DNA of 40,740 nt from an uncultured delta proteobacterium (GTDB lineage: Bacteria > Myxococcota_A > Polyangia > Polyangiales > Ga0077539): positions 1 to 40,740 of the forward strand of contig CAIMWA010000179.1 in the NCBI GenBank assembly GCA_903845045.1, written 5' to 3'. Shown here in pieces: positions 14,688 through 23,320 of the stretch. The notes beneath the pieces are model-generated. The model made no database searches. It was not told the origin of the DNA and saw only the letters and a list, made by a program, of their open reading frames with translations. A program made the translations under genes and the position numbers. How positions within the stretch are numbered: the first letter of the stretch is position 1; every line of letters begins with the position of its first letter.

Positions 14688-15781
14688 CGGCGGGTTCGCG
14701 GCGGCGGAATGCTCGGCGGCAGCGACGGCCGCGGGGGCGGGAGGCGCAGGCGCGAACGGACGGCCTCCCGCTGGCGCTCCTTGTACTCGTGGTGCGACGC
14801 GGCGCCGGTGTCGTTCTCGCCGTCGGTCTCCTGGTCCACGAGCTGGAATTCGGTGAGGACGAAGACCACGGGACCGAGCGCCCGGGCGTGTGCCGGCGCC
14901 TGCTCGAGCACCTCGCGCGGCACGCGCACAGGCAGGTCGACGACGAAGTGGATGACCTTGTAGCTCGGCGCGCTGAAGCGGTTGTCGACGAGCTGCGCCA
15001 CGGCGCCCTTCTCGATGTGCGAGTTCGGGTGGTCGAGGAGCGTCGCGAGGTGCGGGTGCTCGAGCGCCACCGCGCGCGGGTCGACGAGGGTGTTCTTGCT
15101 CTCGCCGGGGATCACGTAGTTGAACGGAAACAGCCGGCGCGACAGGTAGTTCAGCACCGGCAGCACGTCGTCCGCGCTGCGCGTCACCACCCGGAAGCGG
15201 AGCTTGTCGTAGATCTGCGCGGCGATGGTCTCGCTCTTCGACAAGAGCTTCGTGTAGAGCGAGTCGCGCGTCTTGCGCCCGCCCTTGAACTGCACGATGG
15301 GCAGCCCCGACGAGAGCATCTCGCCCATCACGCGGAAGATCTTCGACTCCACGAGCTGGAACACCTGCGCGTCGGAGAGCGGCAACGAGAAAAGCAGCTC
15401 GCGCCCCTGCAGGTGGTGGATGATGTGCATCACCTTGAGGATGGTGCAGGCGCACACCTGCCGCGATCCGCGGCCGGAGGCGATGGCGAGGAGCTCTTCG
15501 ACCGGCGCCGCGGCGACCTTTGCGGGCATCGGGTAGTCGAAATTGCGCTGGAGGTACTCCACGGCCTCGTCGCGGATGGCCTCGAGGCGCAGGCGGTCGC
15601 CGGGTTCCTCGCCGTGGAATTCCTGCACGCGCAGGAACTCCTCGGCCTCGTAGCGATCGGCGAAGTGCAGCCGCCGCCAGTCGATGGCCGAGCCGCCGCG
15701 GAGGATGTTCCAGAGGGAGTCGAGGTCGCCGAGGGACAGTTCGTCGAGCGAACGAAATCCGATGGACCGGAGGTCGCTCAT
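14684..15781 (-). CDS. Divergent RelA/SpoT-like nucleotide pyrophosphokinase (candidate)
   Basis: The 365-residue protein has no obvious annotation; from memory it fits the Myxococcota family TIGR04552 (unverified). Reading it against the RelA/SpoT synthetase domain reveals ordered matches. Lys170, Ser174 and Lys178 (RKTRDSLYTK) align with the ATP-binding K-x3-S-x3-K block. Asp192 in I-Y-D-K-L-R-F-R-V-V aligns with the metal Asp of F-D-L-V-G-I-R-V. Tyr274 and His278 (SYKVIH) align with G-Y-Q-S-L-H at exact spacing. Glu311/Gln313 (EFQLVD) align with E-V-Q-I-R-T, and GAASHHEYK (326-334) with G-I-A-A-H-W-x-Y-K. A ~22-residue insert precedes Glu311. The N-terminal ~150 residues are helical and unlike HD or TGS domains; the tail is Pro/Arg-rich. 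The product would be (p)ppGpp or a related nucleotide; activity is inference. The small membrane-protein gene lies 19 bp upstream. Confidence 0.68.
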   Translation of the reverse strand: MSDLRSIGFRSLDELSLGDLDSLWNILRGGSAIDWRRLHFADRYEAEEFLRVQEFHGEEPGDRLRLEAIRDEAVEYLQRNFDYPMPAKVAAAPVEELLAIASGRGSRQVCACTILKVMHIIHHLQGRELLFSLPLSDAQVFQLVESKIFRVMGEMLSSGLPIVQFKGGRKTRDSLYTKLLSKSETIAAQIYDKLRFRVVTRSADDVLPVLNYLSRRLFPFNYVIPGESKNTLVDPRAVALEHPHLATLLDHPNSHIEKGAVAQLVDNRFSAPSYKVIHFVVDLPVRVPREVLEQAPAHARALGPVVFVLTEFQLVDQETDGENDTGAASHHEYKERQREAVRSRLRLPPPRPSLPPSIPPPRTRR

Positions 15782-15800
15782 CGGGCGCGGTACAGGCGGG

Positions 15801-16004
15801 TCAGGAGCCGGTGCGCGGCGTCGCGCTGGACACCTCGGCGCCGCGCCGGGCGTCGATGCCGGTGCGACCGAGGTTGAGCGTTCCGACGAACAGCCCCAGC
15901 GTCAGAAGCAGCGCCGTCGCGTTACCGACCAGGGCGTGCTCGCACCCCGTCAGGGTGACCGCCATCGCCAGCATCGCCAACACCTTCGCTCGCTCGTTCG
16001 ACAT
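15801..16004 (-). CDS. Small membrane protein or lipoprotein, unknown
   Basis: The 67-residue protein has two hydrophobic stretches: about 8-20 (V-L-A-M-L-A-M-A-V-T-L-T-G-C, also a possible lipobox) and about 25-45 (V-G-N-A-T-A-L-L-L-T-L-G-L-F-V-G-T-L). A polar tail of about 20 residues follows. It is either a lipoprotein with one helix or a two-helix inner-membrane protein. ATG at 16004 has GGAGACG about 10 bases upstream. It lies 19 bp before the RelA/SpoT-like gene on the same strand, so the two probably share a transcript. No family was recognised. Confidence 0.6.
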   Translation of the reverse strand: MSNERAKVLAMLAMAVTLTGCEHALVGNATALLLTLGLFVGTLNLGRTGIDARRGAEVSSATPRTGS

Positions 16005-16153
16005 CGCTCGTTCGTCTCCAGCTCAAACGGACTGCAACTCTCACCGCGTGGCCGCCTCGAAGGGCGCTGCACGCTCGACATCTAAGGGGTTCAAAGCGAA
16101 GGGGGGGCAACTTTTAGTCGCGACCCGCGCCGCTCCGCAACCCCAAAAGCGAC

Positions 16154-16171
16154 CGCGGCAGCGCTGCCGCG
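16154..16171. repeat. Perfect 18-bp palindrome upstream of the ParA-like gene
   Basis: CGCGGCAGC/GCTGCCGCG is a perfect palindrome with 9-bp arms and no loop, in the 215-bp gap between divergent genes at 16004 and 16220. It has no T tract, making it a poor terminator, and it differs from the parS consensus. It could be an operator for either divergent gene. The rest of this gap shows no gene or clear -10/-35. Confidence 0.5.
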
Positions 16172-16219
16172 AGTCATTTCCTTGACCGGACGTCGCGAGG
16201 TGTGAAGAGGTCCCGGCCC

Positions 16220-17074
16220 ATGGGCACACCGCACATCCTGGCCATCGCCAACCAAAAGGGCGGCGTCGGCAAGACCACCACCGCCGTGAACGTCGCCGCG
16301 GCCTTCGCGCAGCGCGGGCTCCGAACGCTGCTCGTCGACCTGGACATCCAGGGCAGCGCGAGCGCGACGCTCGGCGCGCCGGCGGTCGAGGGCGCCGTCG
16401 ACGTGGCGCGGGTGCTCATGGAGGAGAGGGCGCTCGACACGGCGATGGTCGAGACGCGCCTGGAGAACCTCTGGCTCGCGCCGGCGGGCGAGGCCATGGC
16501 GTTGGTCGATCTGCACCTGGCGTCGGCCTTCGGCCGCGAGCGCGTCTTCGAGCGAACGCTCCGGTGCCCGGGCGTGCAGTCCATGGACGTCGTCGTCGTC
16601 GACACGGCGCCGTACCTCGGGCTCCTGACGGTGAACGCGCTCGTCGCGGCGGAGAAGGTATTGATCCCGGTGTCGTGCGAGTACCTGCCGATGCTGGGGC
16701 TCAAGCTGCTCGGCGAGACGCTGCAACGCCTGCGGGACCGCGCCGGCGCGAAGGCGGAGGTGCTCGGCTACCTGCTCACCATGGTCGATCGTCGCGAGCG
16801 CATCACCACCGAGGTCGAGGATCTGCTGCGGCAGCGCTTCGGGGCGGCGGTGTTCGACACGGTGATCCGCGCGAACACGCACCACAAGGCGGCGCCGTCG
16901 CACCAGCGCACGATCTTCGAGCACGAGGCCGAGGGCGGCCGCGGCCGCGAGGACTACGACGGGCTCGCGTCGGAGGTCATGTCGCGCCTCGGGCTCATCG
17001 GCGTGCGCCGCAAGCCTCTGGCGCGCCGCGCGCCCGCGACGGGCACCGCGAAGGGTCGCCGCGCCACCGGTTGA
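16220..17074 (+). CDS. ParA/Soj-family ATPase (orphan)
   Basis: The 284-residue protein is a deviant-Walker P-loop ATPase of the ParA/MinD group: N-Q-K-G-G-V-G-K-T-T (Lys13 signature lysine, Lys18 P-loop), L-L-V-D-L-D-I-Q-G-S-A-S with the Walker A' Asp, and VVVVDTAPYLGLLT. Such ATPases dimerise on ATP, bind DNA or membrane non-specifically and position cargo such as chromosome origins, plasmids or protein clusters. No ParB gene or parS site follows, so its cargo is unknown. The last ~30 residues are basic (RRKPLARRAP; GRRATG). ATG 16220 has AAGAGG 9 bases upstream; a GTG at 16202 is a weaker start. It ends 79 bp before lon. Confidence 0.9.
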   Translation: MGTPHILAIANQKGGVGKTTTAVNVAAAFAQRGLRTLLVDLDIQGSASATLGAPAVEGAVDVARVLMEERALDTAMVETRLENLWLAPAGEAMALVDLHLASAFGRERVFERTLRCPGVQSMDVVVVDTAPYLGLLTVNALVAAEKVLIPVSCEYLPMLGLKLLGETLQRLRDRAGAKAEVLGYLLTMVDRRERITTEVEDLLRQRFGAAVFDTVIRANTHHKAAPSHQRTIFEHEAEGGRGREDYDGLASEVMSRLGLIGVRRKPLARRAPATGTAKGRRATG

Positions 17075-17115
17075 GCGCGCCGAGGGACAATCCGCACCCG
17101 CGGGATGCCGCGGGC

Positions 17116-17144
17116 TTGCAACCGGTGCCTGCGTTTCCTACGGT
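17116..17144 (+). promoter_or_regulatory. Promoter of lon
   Basis: TTGCAA (17116-17121), a 17-base spacer and TACGGT (17139-17144) lie 9 bases before GTG 17154. The predicted start near 17151 leaves about three leader bases and there is no Shine-Dalgarno site. No heat-shock (sigma-32-like or CIRCE) element was seen. Confidence 0.6.
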
Positions 17145-17153
17145 TCACGAACT

Positions 17154-19574
17154 GTGACGAGAGACGACGAAGACACACTCGGCACCGTGGGCTCCACGGA
17201 GATCCTCCCGGTCCTTCCGTTGCGCAACGCGGTGCTCTTTCCGGCGGCGGTGGTGCCCATCAACGTCGGCCGGGCGCGCTCGGTGCGCCTCGTCGAGGAC
17301 CTGATGCACCAGGAGCAGCGCATCGTTGCCGTGGTGACGCAGAAGTCGCCGGACACCGAGGATCCGGCGCTGGCCGACCTCTATCCGACGGGCACCGTCG
17401 CGCGCATCGTGAAGGTCATCAAGCTCGGCGCGTCGAACTACTCGGTGCTCTTGCAGGGCATCGCGCGCATGAAGCTCACGGGCATGGCGAGCGAGACGCC
17501 GTACCTGCGCGGCCGCGTGCAGCGCATCAGCGAGAACCTGTCGCGCACCCCCGAGGTCGAGCGCATCGCGCGGGAGCTTCGGGACGTTGCCCGAGCGCTG
17601 GGCGAGTACTCGCCGCCGGTGCCGCGGGAGCTGGGCACGGTCGCCGACAACGCCGCGGAGCCAGGCTCCCTCGCGGACCTCGTCGCGCTGCATCTCCCGA
17701 CGCCGCCGGTGAGCCCGGCGGACCGTCAGCAGGTGCTCGAGGCCCTCGACCTCGAGGAGCGCCTGCGGCTCGCGCATCACCTCGCGCGTCGCGTTCACGA
17801 GCTTCATCGCGTGCGCAAGGAGGTGCACCAGCTCGTGACCGGCGAGATGGGGCGCAGCGAGCGCGAGGAGATCCTTCGCGCGCAGCTCAAGACGATCAAG
17901 GAAGAGCTCGGCGAGACCGACGAGAGCGAGGAGGAGCTCGACCAGCTTCGCGAGCGCATCGCGAAGGCGCGGCTCCCGTACGAGATCGAGAAGGTCGCGA
18001 AGCGGCAGCTCGGTCGACTGCGCGCCATGCAGGGGCACTCCGCCGAATACCAGGTCACGCGCACGTACATCGAGTGGCTCGCCGACATCCCGTGGACCAA
18101 GTCCACCGAGGATCGCTTCGACGTCGAGGCCGTGCGACGCGCGCTCGACGAGGACCATTTCGGTCTCGAGAAGCCGAAGAAGCGCATCGTCGAGTACGTG
18201 GCCGTGCGCAAGCTCCGCAAGGACGGGCGCGGCCCGATCCTTTGCTTCGTGGGTCCTCCCGGCGTGGGCAAGACGTCGCTTGCGAAGAGCATCGCGCGGG
18301 CGATCGGGCGGCAGATGGTGCGCATCTCCCTCGGCGGCGTTCGCGACGAGGCCGAGATCCGCGGCCACCGTCGCACCTACGTCGGCGCGCTTCCCGGACG
18401 CATCGTGCAGGCCATGAAGAAGGCCGGAACCATCAACCCGATCCTCATCCTCGACGAGGTCGACAAGATGGGCGCGGACGTTCGCGGCGACCCCGCCTCG
18501 GCGCTGCTCGAGGTGCTCGACCCGGACCAGAACAGCACCTTCGTCGACCACTACATCGACGTTCCGTACGACGTGTCGCACGCGATGTTCATCTGCACGG
18601 CGAACAACAAGGAGACGATTCCGCCTCCGCTGCTCGACCGCATGGAGGTCATCGACATCTCGGGCTACACGCGCGTGGAGAAGCTGCACATCGCGCGTGA
18701 GTACATCGGCCCGAAGGCGCTCGAGGAGCACGGGCTCACGCCGGAGCGCCTCGAGTGGCGCGACGACGGCTACCAGGCGCTCATCGAGAGCTACACTCGC
18801 GAGGCCGGGGTGCGAAACCTCACGCGCGAGGTCGCGTCGGTGTGCCGCGCGGTGGCGGTGCGGGTGGCGAGCGGCGAGGACGTGCACGAGGCCGCGACGA
18901 AGGCATTCGTCGAGAGCGTGATGGGTCCGCCGAGGTTCATGGACGAGAGCGCCGAGCGGCAGCCCGGCGTGGGCATCGTGGCGGGCCTCGCGTGGACGCC
19001 GGTGGGCGGCGTGATCCTCTTCATCGAGGCCACGAAGTACGCGGGCAAGGGCAACATCTCCATCACGGGCCAGCTCGGGAACGTGATGAAGGAGTCCGTC
19101 GCCGCGGCGTTCTCGTGGGTTCGAACGCACGCCGAGCTGCTCGGCATCGCGCCGGAGCTGCTCGCGAACAGCGACATCCACGTTCATGTTCCGGCGGGTG
19201 GAACGCCCAAGGACGGACCGAGCGCCGGCGTCGCCATGGTCACCGCGATCACGTCGCTGATGACCGGTCGTCCGGTGCGCAGCGACATCGCGATGACCGG
19301 CGAGATCACCCTCCGCGGCATCGTCACGCCGATCGGCGGCGTGAAGGAGAAGGTCCTTGCCGCACACCGCGCGGGGATCAAGCACGTGCTGCTCCCGGCC
19401 CGGAACAAGAAGGACCTCGAGGACATCCCCGAGGAGGTCCGCCAGGAGCTGCGCATCGACTTCGTGAGCCGCATCGACGAGGTGCTCAAGTTCGCGCTGC
19501 TCGACCTGCCGGCGGCGCCGTCGATTCCTCCGCGCGCCGATGACGACGACGCGGCCCTTCACGCTGGCCGCTGA
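17154..19574 (+). CDS. lon: ATP-dependent Lon protease (LonA type)
   Basis: The 806-residue protein degrades misfolded and regulatory proteins in the cytoplasm. The N-terminal substrate domain (about 18-210; L-P-V-L-P-L-R-N-A-V-L-F-P) leads into a coiled coil (about 225-275), an AAA+ module with Walker A GPPGVGKT near 367 and Walker B LILDEVDKM near 437, and a C-terminal protease domain with catalytic Ser in PKDGPSAG (near 690) and Lys in GGVKEKVLAAH (near 732). Length and domain order are standard for soluble LonA. Myxococcus has two lon genes (LonV and LonD); which one this is cannot be told from sequence alone. Its 3' end overlaps the next gene by 35 bp in another frame, implying co-expression. 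Confidence 0.97.
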   Translation: MTRDDEDTLGTVGSTEILPVLPLRNAVLFPAAVVPINVGRARSVRLVEDLMHQEQRIVAVVTQKSPDTEDPALADLYPTGTVARIVKVIKLGASNYSVLLQGIARMKLTGMASETPYLRGRVQRISENLSRTPEVERIARELRDVARALGEYSPPVPRELGTVADNAAEPGSLADLVALHLPTPPVSPADRQQVLEALDLEERLRLAHHLARRVHELHRVRKEVHQLVTGEMGRSEREEILRAQLKTIKEELGETDESEEELDQLRERIAKARLPYEIEKVAKRQLGRLRAMQGHSAEYQVTRTYIEWLADIPWTKSTEDRFDVEAVRRALDEDHFGLEKPKKRIVEYVAVRKLRKDGRGPILCFVGPPGVGKTSLAKSIARAIGRQMVRISLGGVRDEAEIRGHRRTYVGALPGRIVQAMKKAGTINPILILDEVDKMGADVRGDPASALLEVLDPDQNSTFVDHYIDVPYDVSHAMFICTANNKETIPPPLLDRMEVIDISGYTRVEKLHIAREYIGPKALEEHGLTPERLEWRDDGYQALIESYTREAGVRNLTREVASVCRAVAVRVASGEDVHEAATKAFVESVMGPPRFMDESAERQPGVGIVAGLAWTPVGGVILFIEATKYAGKGNISITGQLGNVMKESVAAAFSWVRTHAELLGIAPELLANSDIHVHVPAGGTPKDGPSAGVAMVTAITSLMTGRPVRSDIAMTGEITLRGIVTPIGGVKEKVLAAHRAGIKHVLLPARNKKDLEDIPEEVRQELRIDFVSRIDEVLKFALLDLPAAPSIPPRADDDDAALHAGR

Positions 19575-21849
19575 GTTCACCGGTCTCGCGCGCGTCATCG
19601 CCCGCTCGTGGCGGTGGCGCGCGACGACGTTGCTCGCCATCGCCGTGGGCCTCGGCTGCGGCGCCACGCACCTCACCGATCACGTCGGCTACGCCTCGAG
19701 CCTCGTCGTCGGCCTCGTTGGCAGCGCGGTGTCGTCCATCGCCGGAGTGCGGTTGCAACGCGCGGCGAAGGGTGTGCGGGGGGCCGCGCTCGCCCTCGCT
19801 GCCTCGGGCTTCGGCATTGCGTTCGTCGCGCTGGCGTTGCTCGTCGTGTTCGCCCACGCGCTCGTCGGTCCTGCGTGTGCGTCGGCGGAGGGCGCCGCGT
19901 GGGTGCTGCTGGTGGCATTGCCGGGTCCGGTGCTCGCCGCGCTCTTCGGTGCTGCGCTCGGGGCGTCGTTGCCGGGGCGTCGTGCCGCGACGCTCGTCGC
20001 CGCCGCGACGGTGCCGGCGTTCATCGTGTGGAGCCTCGCGAGGTTCTACGCGTCGCCGGCGGTGTTCGCCTTCGATCCGTTCTTCGGCTTCTTTCCGGGC
20101 GCGATCTACGACGAGCACGTGCCGCTGACCGCGGCGCACGTGACCTACCGCGTCGGAACGCTCGGTTGGATCGCGATGCTCGCCGCGCTTCTCGCCGGTG
20201 GGCTGGACGCGGCGGGGCGCTTCTCGTTGCGGACGCTCGGCGCCGGACCGCGGGCGTTGGCCCTCGCGGGGGCGCTCACGGGGCTCTCGGTGTTCGCCGC
20301 CGGTGACGCGCTCGGCCATCGCCACGACGCCGCGTCGGTGCACCGCGGCCTCGGCGGCACCGCGCGCGGACGGCGCTGCATCGTGGCGTACGATCGGTCG
20401 TTGGACCGACGGCTCGGGGAGCTCACCGCGCGCGATTGCGACGTGCGCGTCGCGCAGCTCGAGGCCTTCTTCGGGACGTCGCACCCCGCGCCGATCACCG
20501 TATTCCTCTTCGCGAACGCGACGCAGAAGCGCGCGTGGATGGGGGCAGAGGACACGTACATCGCGAAGCCGTGGCGCGACGAGGTCTACCTCCAGGCGGC
20601 GTCGTTTCCGCACCCGGTGCTGAAGCACGAGCTCGCCCACGTCGTCGCCGGAGCCTTTGCGGGCGGCCCGTTTCGCGTGGCCGCGTGGGCGGGATGGCTT
20701 CCGGCGCCGGCGCTCATCGAGGGCGCCGCCGTCGCGGCCGCGTGGGAGGGCGACAGCGACGCGACGCCGCACCAGTGGACGCGGGCGATGCTCGAAGCCG
20801 GGCTGGCGCCGCCGATGGCTTCGCTCGTGGGACTCGGCTTCTTCGCGGCGTCCTCGGGGCGCGCTTACACCGCCGCCGGGTCGTTCTGCCGCTGGCTCGT
20901 CGAGACCCGCGGGGCCGCGCGGTTCCGACGTTTCTATCGCGACGTGGACGCGTTCGCTGCGTACGGCGCGACGCTCCCGGAGCTCGAGCGCGCGTGGCAC
21001 GACGACCTGCGGCGCGTGCCGACGCCCGAGGCGATGCTGACCCAGGCCCGAACGCGCTTCCGCCGCGCGTCGGTGTTCGGACGCACGTGCCCGCTGCTCC
21101 TCGACGCGCTCGCGGAGACCGCGGCTGGCCGGGTTGCGAGCGGAGACGTCGCCGGCGCCATCGCCGCCTACGAGGCGCTGCTGCGGCACGATCCGACGGA
21201 CCTCCACGTTCGAACGCAGATCGTCGCGCTCCACGTTCGCGCGGGCGACGACGCTGCGGTGCAGTCTGCCGTGGCCGACGCGGAGGCTGCGCTGGGTCCC
21301 GCGGCCGGAACGCGCGCGCGGATGGTGGAGGCGGACCAGCGCTGGCGATGGTTCGGTCCGCGAGGCGTGCGACGTCGGTACGTGGCCTTGGACGGCACCA
21401 CGCTCGACGCCGACGAGGCACGCACGCTGCGCCTGAAGATCCTCGCCCTCGATGCGGCCGTGGACGCCGAGGCGCTGCGCGACCTGCTCATCGGGCGCGG
21501 ACCGCTCGAGCCCTCGGCCATCGCGGCGATGGCGCGGCTCGCCGAGGCGCCGCCCGGTGACCCGCTGGCCGCCTACCTGCGGGGTCGCCAGCTCTTTCTC
21601 GCGGAACGCTTCGACGCGGCGCTGGCGGCGCTCGACGTCGGCGCCGTAGCGACCACCGGCGAGCCGCGCATCGTCGCCGAGACCCTGCGCCTCCGTGCCA
21701 TCGCGATGTACCGCCTGGGCGAGCGCGACGCGGCGCTCGGGGCCTTCGAGGCGCTCGCGAGCGACGTCGACCGCTCCGCAGGCTATCGCGCCGCCGCGGC
21801 CGACTGGGCCGACCGCGTTCGACGGGAGCGATCAGACCCGCGTCCGTGA
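19540..21849 (+). CDS. Membrane gluzincin-type metallopeptidase with TPR tail
   Basis: The 769-residue protein begins with a multi-pass membrane region (about 30-280, some 6 hydrophobic helices). A soluble domain follows with the zinc motif HELAH (363-367) and a downstream Glu in L-I-E-G (Glu394), spaced as in peptidase-MA-like gluzincins (HExxH...E). The C-terminal half (about 500-769) is Ala-rich helices in TPR style (VASGDVAGAIAAYEALLRHD; AERFDAALAALD). It would cleave or sense proteins at the membrane; substrate unknown. ATG 19540 lies inside lon (35-bp overlap), so expression is tied to Lon. Its 3' end overlaps the convergent MATE gene by 18 bp. No standard family name was recognised for the whole architecture. 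Confidence 0.78.
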   Translation: MTTTRPFTLAAEFTGLARVIARSWRWRATTLLAIAVGLGCGATHLTDHVGYASSLVVGLVGSAVSSIAGVRLQRAAKGVRGAALALAASGFGIAFVALALLVVFAHALVGPACASAEGAAWVLLVALPGPVLAALFGAALGASLPGRRAATLVAAATVPAFIVWSLARFYASPAVFAFDPFFGFFPGAIYDEHVPLTAAHVTYRVGTLGWIAMLAALLAGGLDAAGRFSLRTLGAGPRALALAGALTGLSVFAAGDALGHRHDAASVHRGLGGTARGRRCIVAYDRSLDRRLGELTARDCDVRVAQLEAFFGTSHPAPITVFLFANATQKRAWMGAEDTYIAKPWRDEVYLQAASFPHPVLKHELAHVVAGAFAGGPFRVAAWAGWLPAPALIEGAAVAAAWEGDSDATPHQWTRAMLEAGLAPPMASLVGLGFFAASSGRAYTAAGSFCRWLVETRGAARFRRFYRDVDAFAAYGATLPELERAWHDDLRRVPTPEAMLTQARTRFRRASVFGRTCPLLLDALAETAAGRVASGDVAGAIAAYEALLRHDPTDLHVRTQIVALHVRAGDDAAVQSAVADAEAALGPAAGTRARMVEADQRWRWFGPRGVRRRYVALDGTTLDADEARTLRLKILALDAAVDAEALRDLLIGRGPLEPSAIAAMARLAEAPPGDPLAAYLRGRQLFLAERFDAALAALDVGAVATTGEPRIVAETLRLRAIAMYRLGERDAALGAFEALASDVDRSAGYRAAAADWADRVRRERSDPRP

Positions 21850-23196
21850 CCACCGTCCGCGCCGCCATCGCCACACGGCGAGGAGCATGCGCACCAGCCA
21901 GTCGGCGCCGCTTCCGAACCACACGCCGGCGAGCCCGAGGTGCAGCACGTCGACGCACGCCCAGGTCGCCGCGATGCGCACGACGAAGGAGCCCGCGAGG
22001 GCGATGGCGAAGGCCTCCCGCGTCGCGCCGGCCCCCCGGAGCGATTGGAGCAGCACGATGGACGCCGCCATCGGCACCTGCGCGAGCGCGCACGGCAGCA
22101 TCGCGTCGAGGCCCGCGCGCACCGCCGTCGGGGACGTCAGCGTCGCCGCGAGCACGAATGGAGCTCCTGCCCAGAGCGCCATGGCGACGACGCCTACGAT
22201 CGCGGTCGACGCGCCGGTCGCGATCCACCCCGCACGCCGGGCACCGACGGCATCGCCCGCGCCGAGGCGCTGAGCGGCCCGCGCGCCCGCGGCGACGCCG
22301 AAGCCGTCGGCGGACAGGAACGACACGCTCTCCATGGAGAGCAACGCCTGGTGCGCGGCCATGGGCGCGGCCCCGAGCCCGTTGGTGATGCGCACGAAGA
22401 CCAGGTACCCCGCGTGGTAGATCGCGCGCTCCGCGAAGGCGCCGGTGGAGACCGCGGCGAGGCGGCGCAGGGCAGCGACGGTGCCGGTCCACGGGGCGCC
22501 GCGGAGCGACGCTGGACGGCGCACGTCGGCCAACGCCGCGAGGCCTAGGAGCATCTCCACCGAGAGCGCCGTCACGTTGGCGATGGCGGCGCCGCGCGCA
22601 CCAAGGCGCGGGCATCCGAGGTTGCCGAAGATCAGCAGACCGTTGAGCCCGAGGTTCACGGCGTTGGTCACGAGGGCGATGGCCAGCGGGGTGCGCGTGT
22701 CACCGGAGGCCTGCAGCGCCGTCGTACACACCATCGCGACGAAGAGCACCGGCATGGCGGGCAGCACCACGCCGAGGTAACCGATGGCCGCCTCGCGCAC
22801 CGGGGACGATGCGGCTCCCGCGAGGGCTCCGACGAGTGCGTGAAGGCCGAGGGTCCCGGCGAGGCCCACCGCTGCGCCGAGGAGCACTGCGATGCCGACG
22901 CTCGCTCGCAGCGCGCTGCCCGCGAGCGCCGGATCGCGTGCGCCGACGGCGCGTCCGACGAGCGCGAGGGTGCCCGTGGCGAAGGCTCCGAAGACCGACT
23001 GCAGCGTCCAGGTGAGGGGGCCGGCGATCTGCATCGCGGCGAGGGCGTCGGCGCTGAATCTCCCGAGAAAGAAGCGGTCCGCGAGGAAGACGAGGGTCTG
23101 CAGCAGCGACTGCGCGACGGCGGGCGCGGCGAGGGCGAGGGTGGCGCGGAGTTCGCTGCGGAGGGAGCCGGGGTGCACGTCGGGCGCCGACGGCAC
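21832..23196 (-). CDS. MATE-family multidrug/metabolite exporter
   Basis: The 454-residue protein is almost entirely hydrophobic, with about 12 membrane helices in two similar halves as in MATE (NorM/DinF-like) antiporters that expel cationic compounds using Na+ or H+. Typical parts are the N-terminal APAVAQSLLQTL helix, DRFFLG, the loop after helix 2 (M-Q-I-A-G-P-L), ALQASGDTRTPL, the N-L-G-L-N-G-L-L-I-F segment, and in the second half M-A-A-H-Q-A-L-L-S-M-E-S and A-Q-R-L-G-A-G-D. GTG 23196 gives a fitting N-terminus; a GTG at 23178 is equally possible because TAGAGT (23200-23195) could be a -10 box overlapping the first. The drug or metabolite cannot be predicted. Confidence 0.92.
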   Translation of the reverse strand: MPSAPDVHPGSLRSELRATLALAAPAVAQSLLQTLVFLADRFFLGRFSADALAAMQIAGPLTWTLQSVFGAFATGTLALVGRAVGARDPALAGSALRASVGIAVLLGAAVGLAGTLGLHALVGALAGAASSPVREAAIGYLGVVLPAMPVLFVAMVCTTALQASGDTRTPLAIALVTNAVNLGLNGLLIFGNLGCPRLGARGAAIANVTALSVEMLLGLAALADVRRPASLRGAPWTGTVAALRRLAAVSTGAFAERAIYHAGYLVFVRITNGLGAAPMAAHQALLSMESVSFLSADGFGVAAGARAAQRLGAGDAVGARRAGWIATGASTAIVGVVAMALWAGAPFVLAATLTSPTAVRAGLDAMLPCALAQVPMAASIVLLQSLRGAGATREAFAIALAGSFVVRIAATWACVDVLHLGLAGVWFGSGADWLVRMLLAVWRWRRGRWSRTRV

Positions 23197-23320
23197 TCTA
23201 CCCGTCCCCGGCAGCTTTGCACTTCTTCACGTTCGCGGGGCAGTGGCCTTCACACGCCGTCGCCATCTTCGTTCACCGCGCAAGCCCGTCGGGCCGCTGC
23301 GCGGAAGAGGAGTCGACGAC

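Noticed and set aside
16154..16171. Reading the palindrome as a terminator or parS site
   Set aside because: There is no T run after it and it does not match the TGTTTCACGTGAAACA parS consensus, so only an operator-like call was kept.
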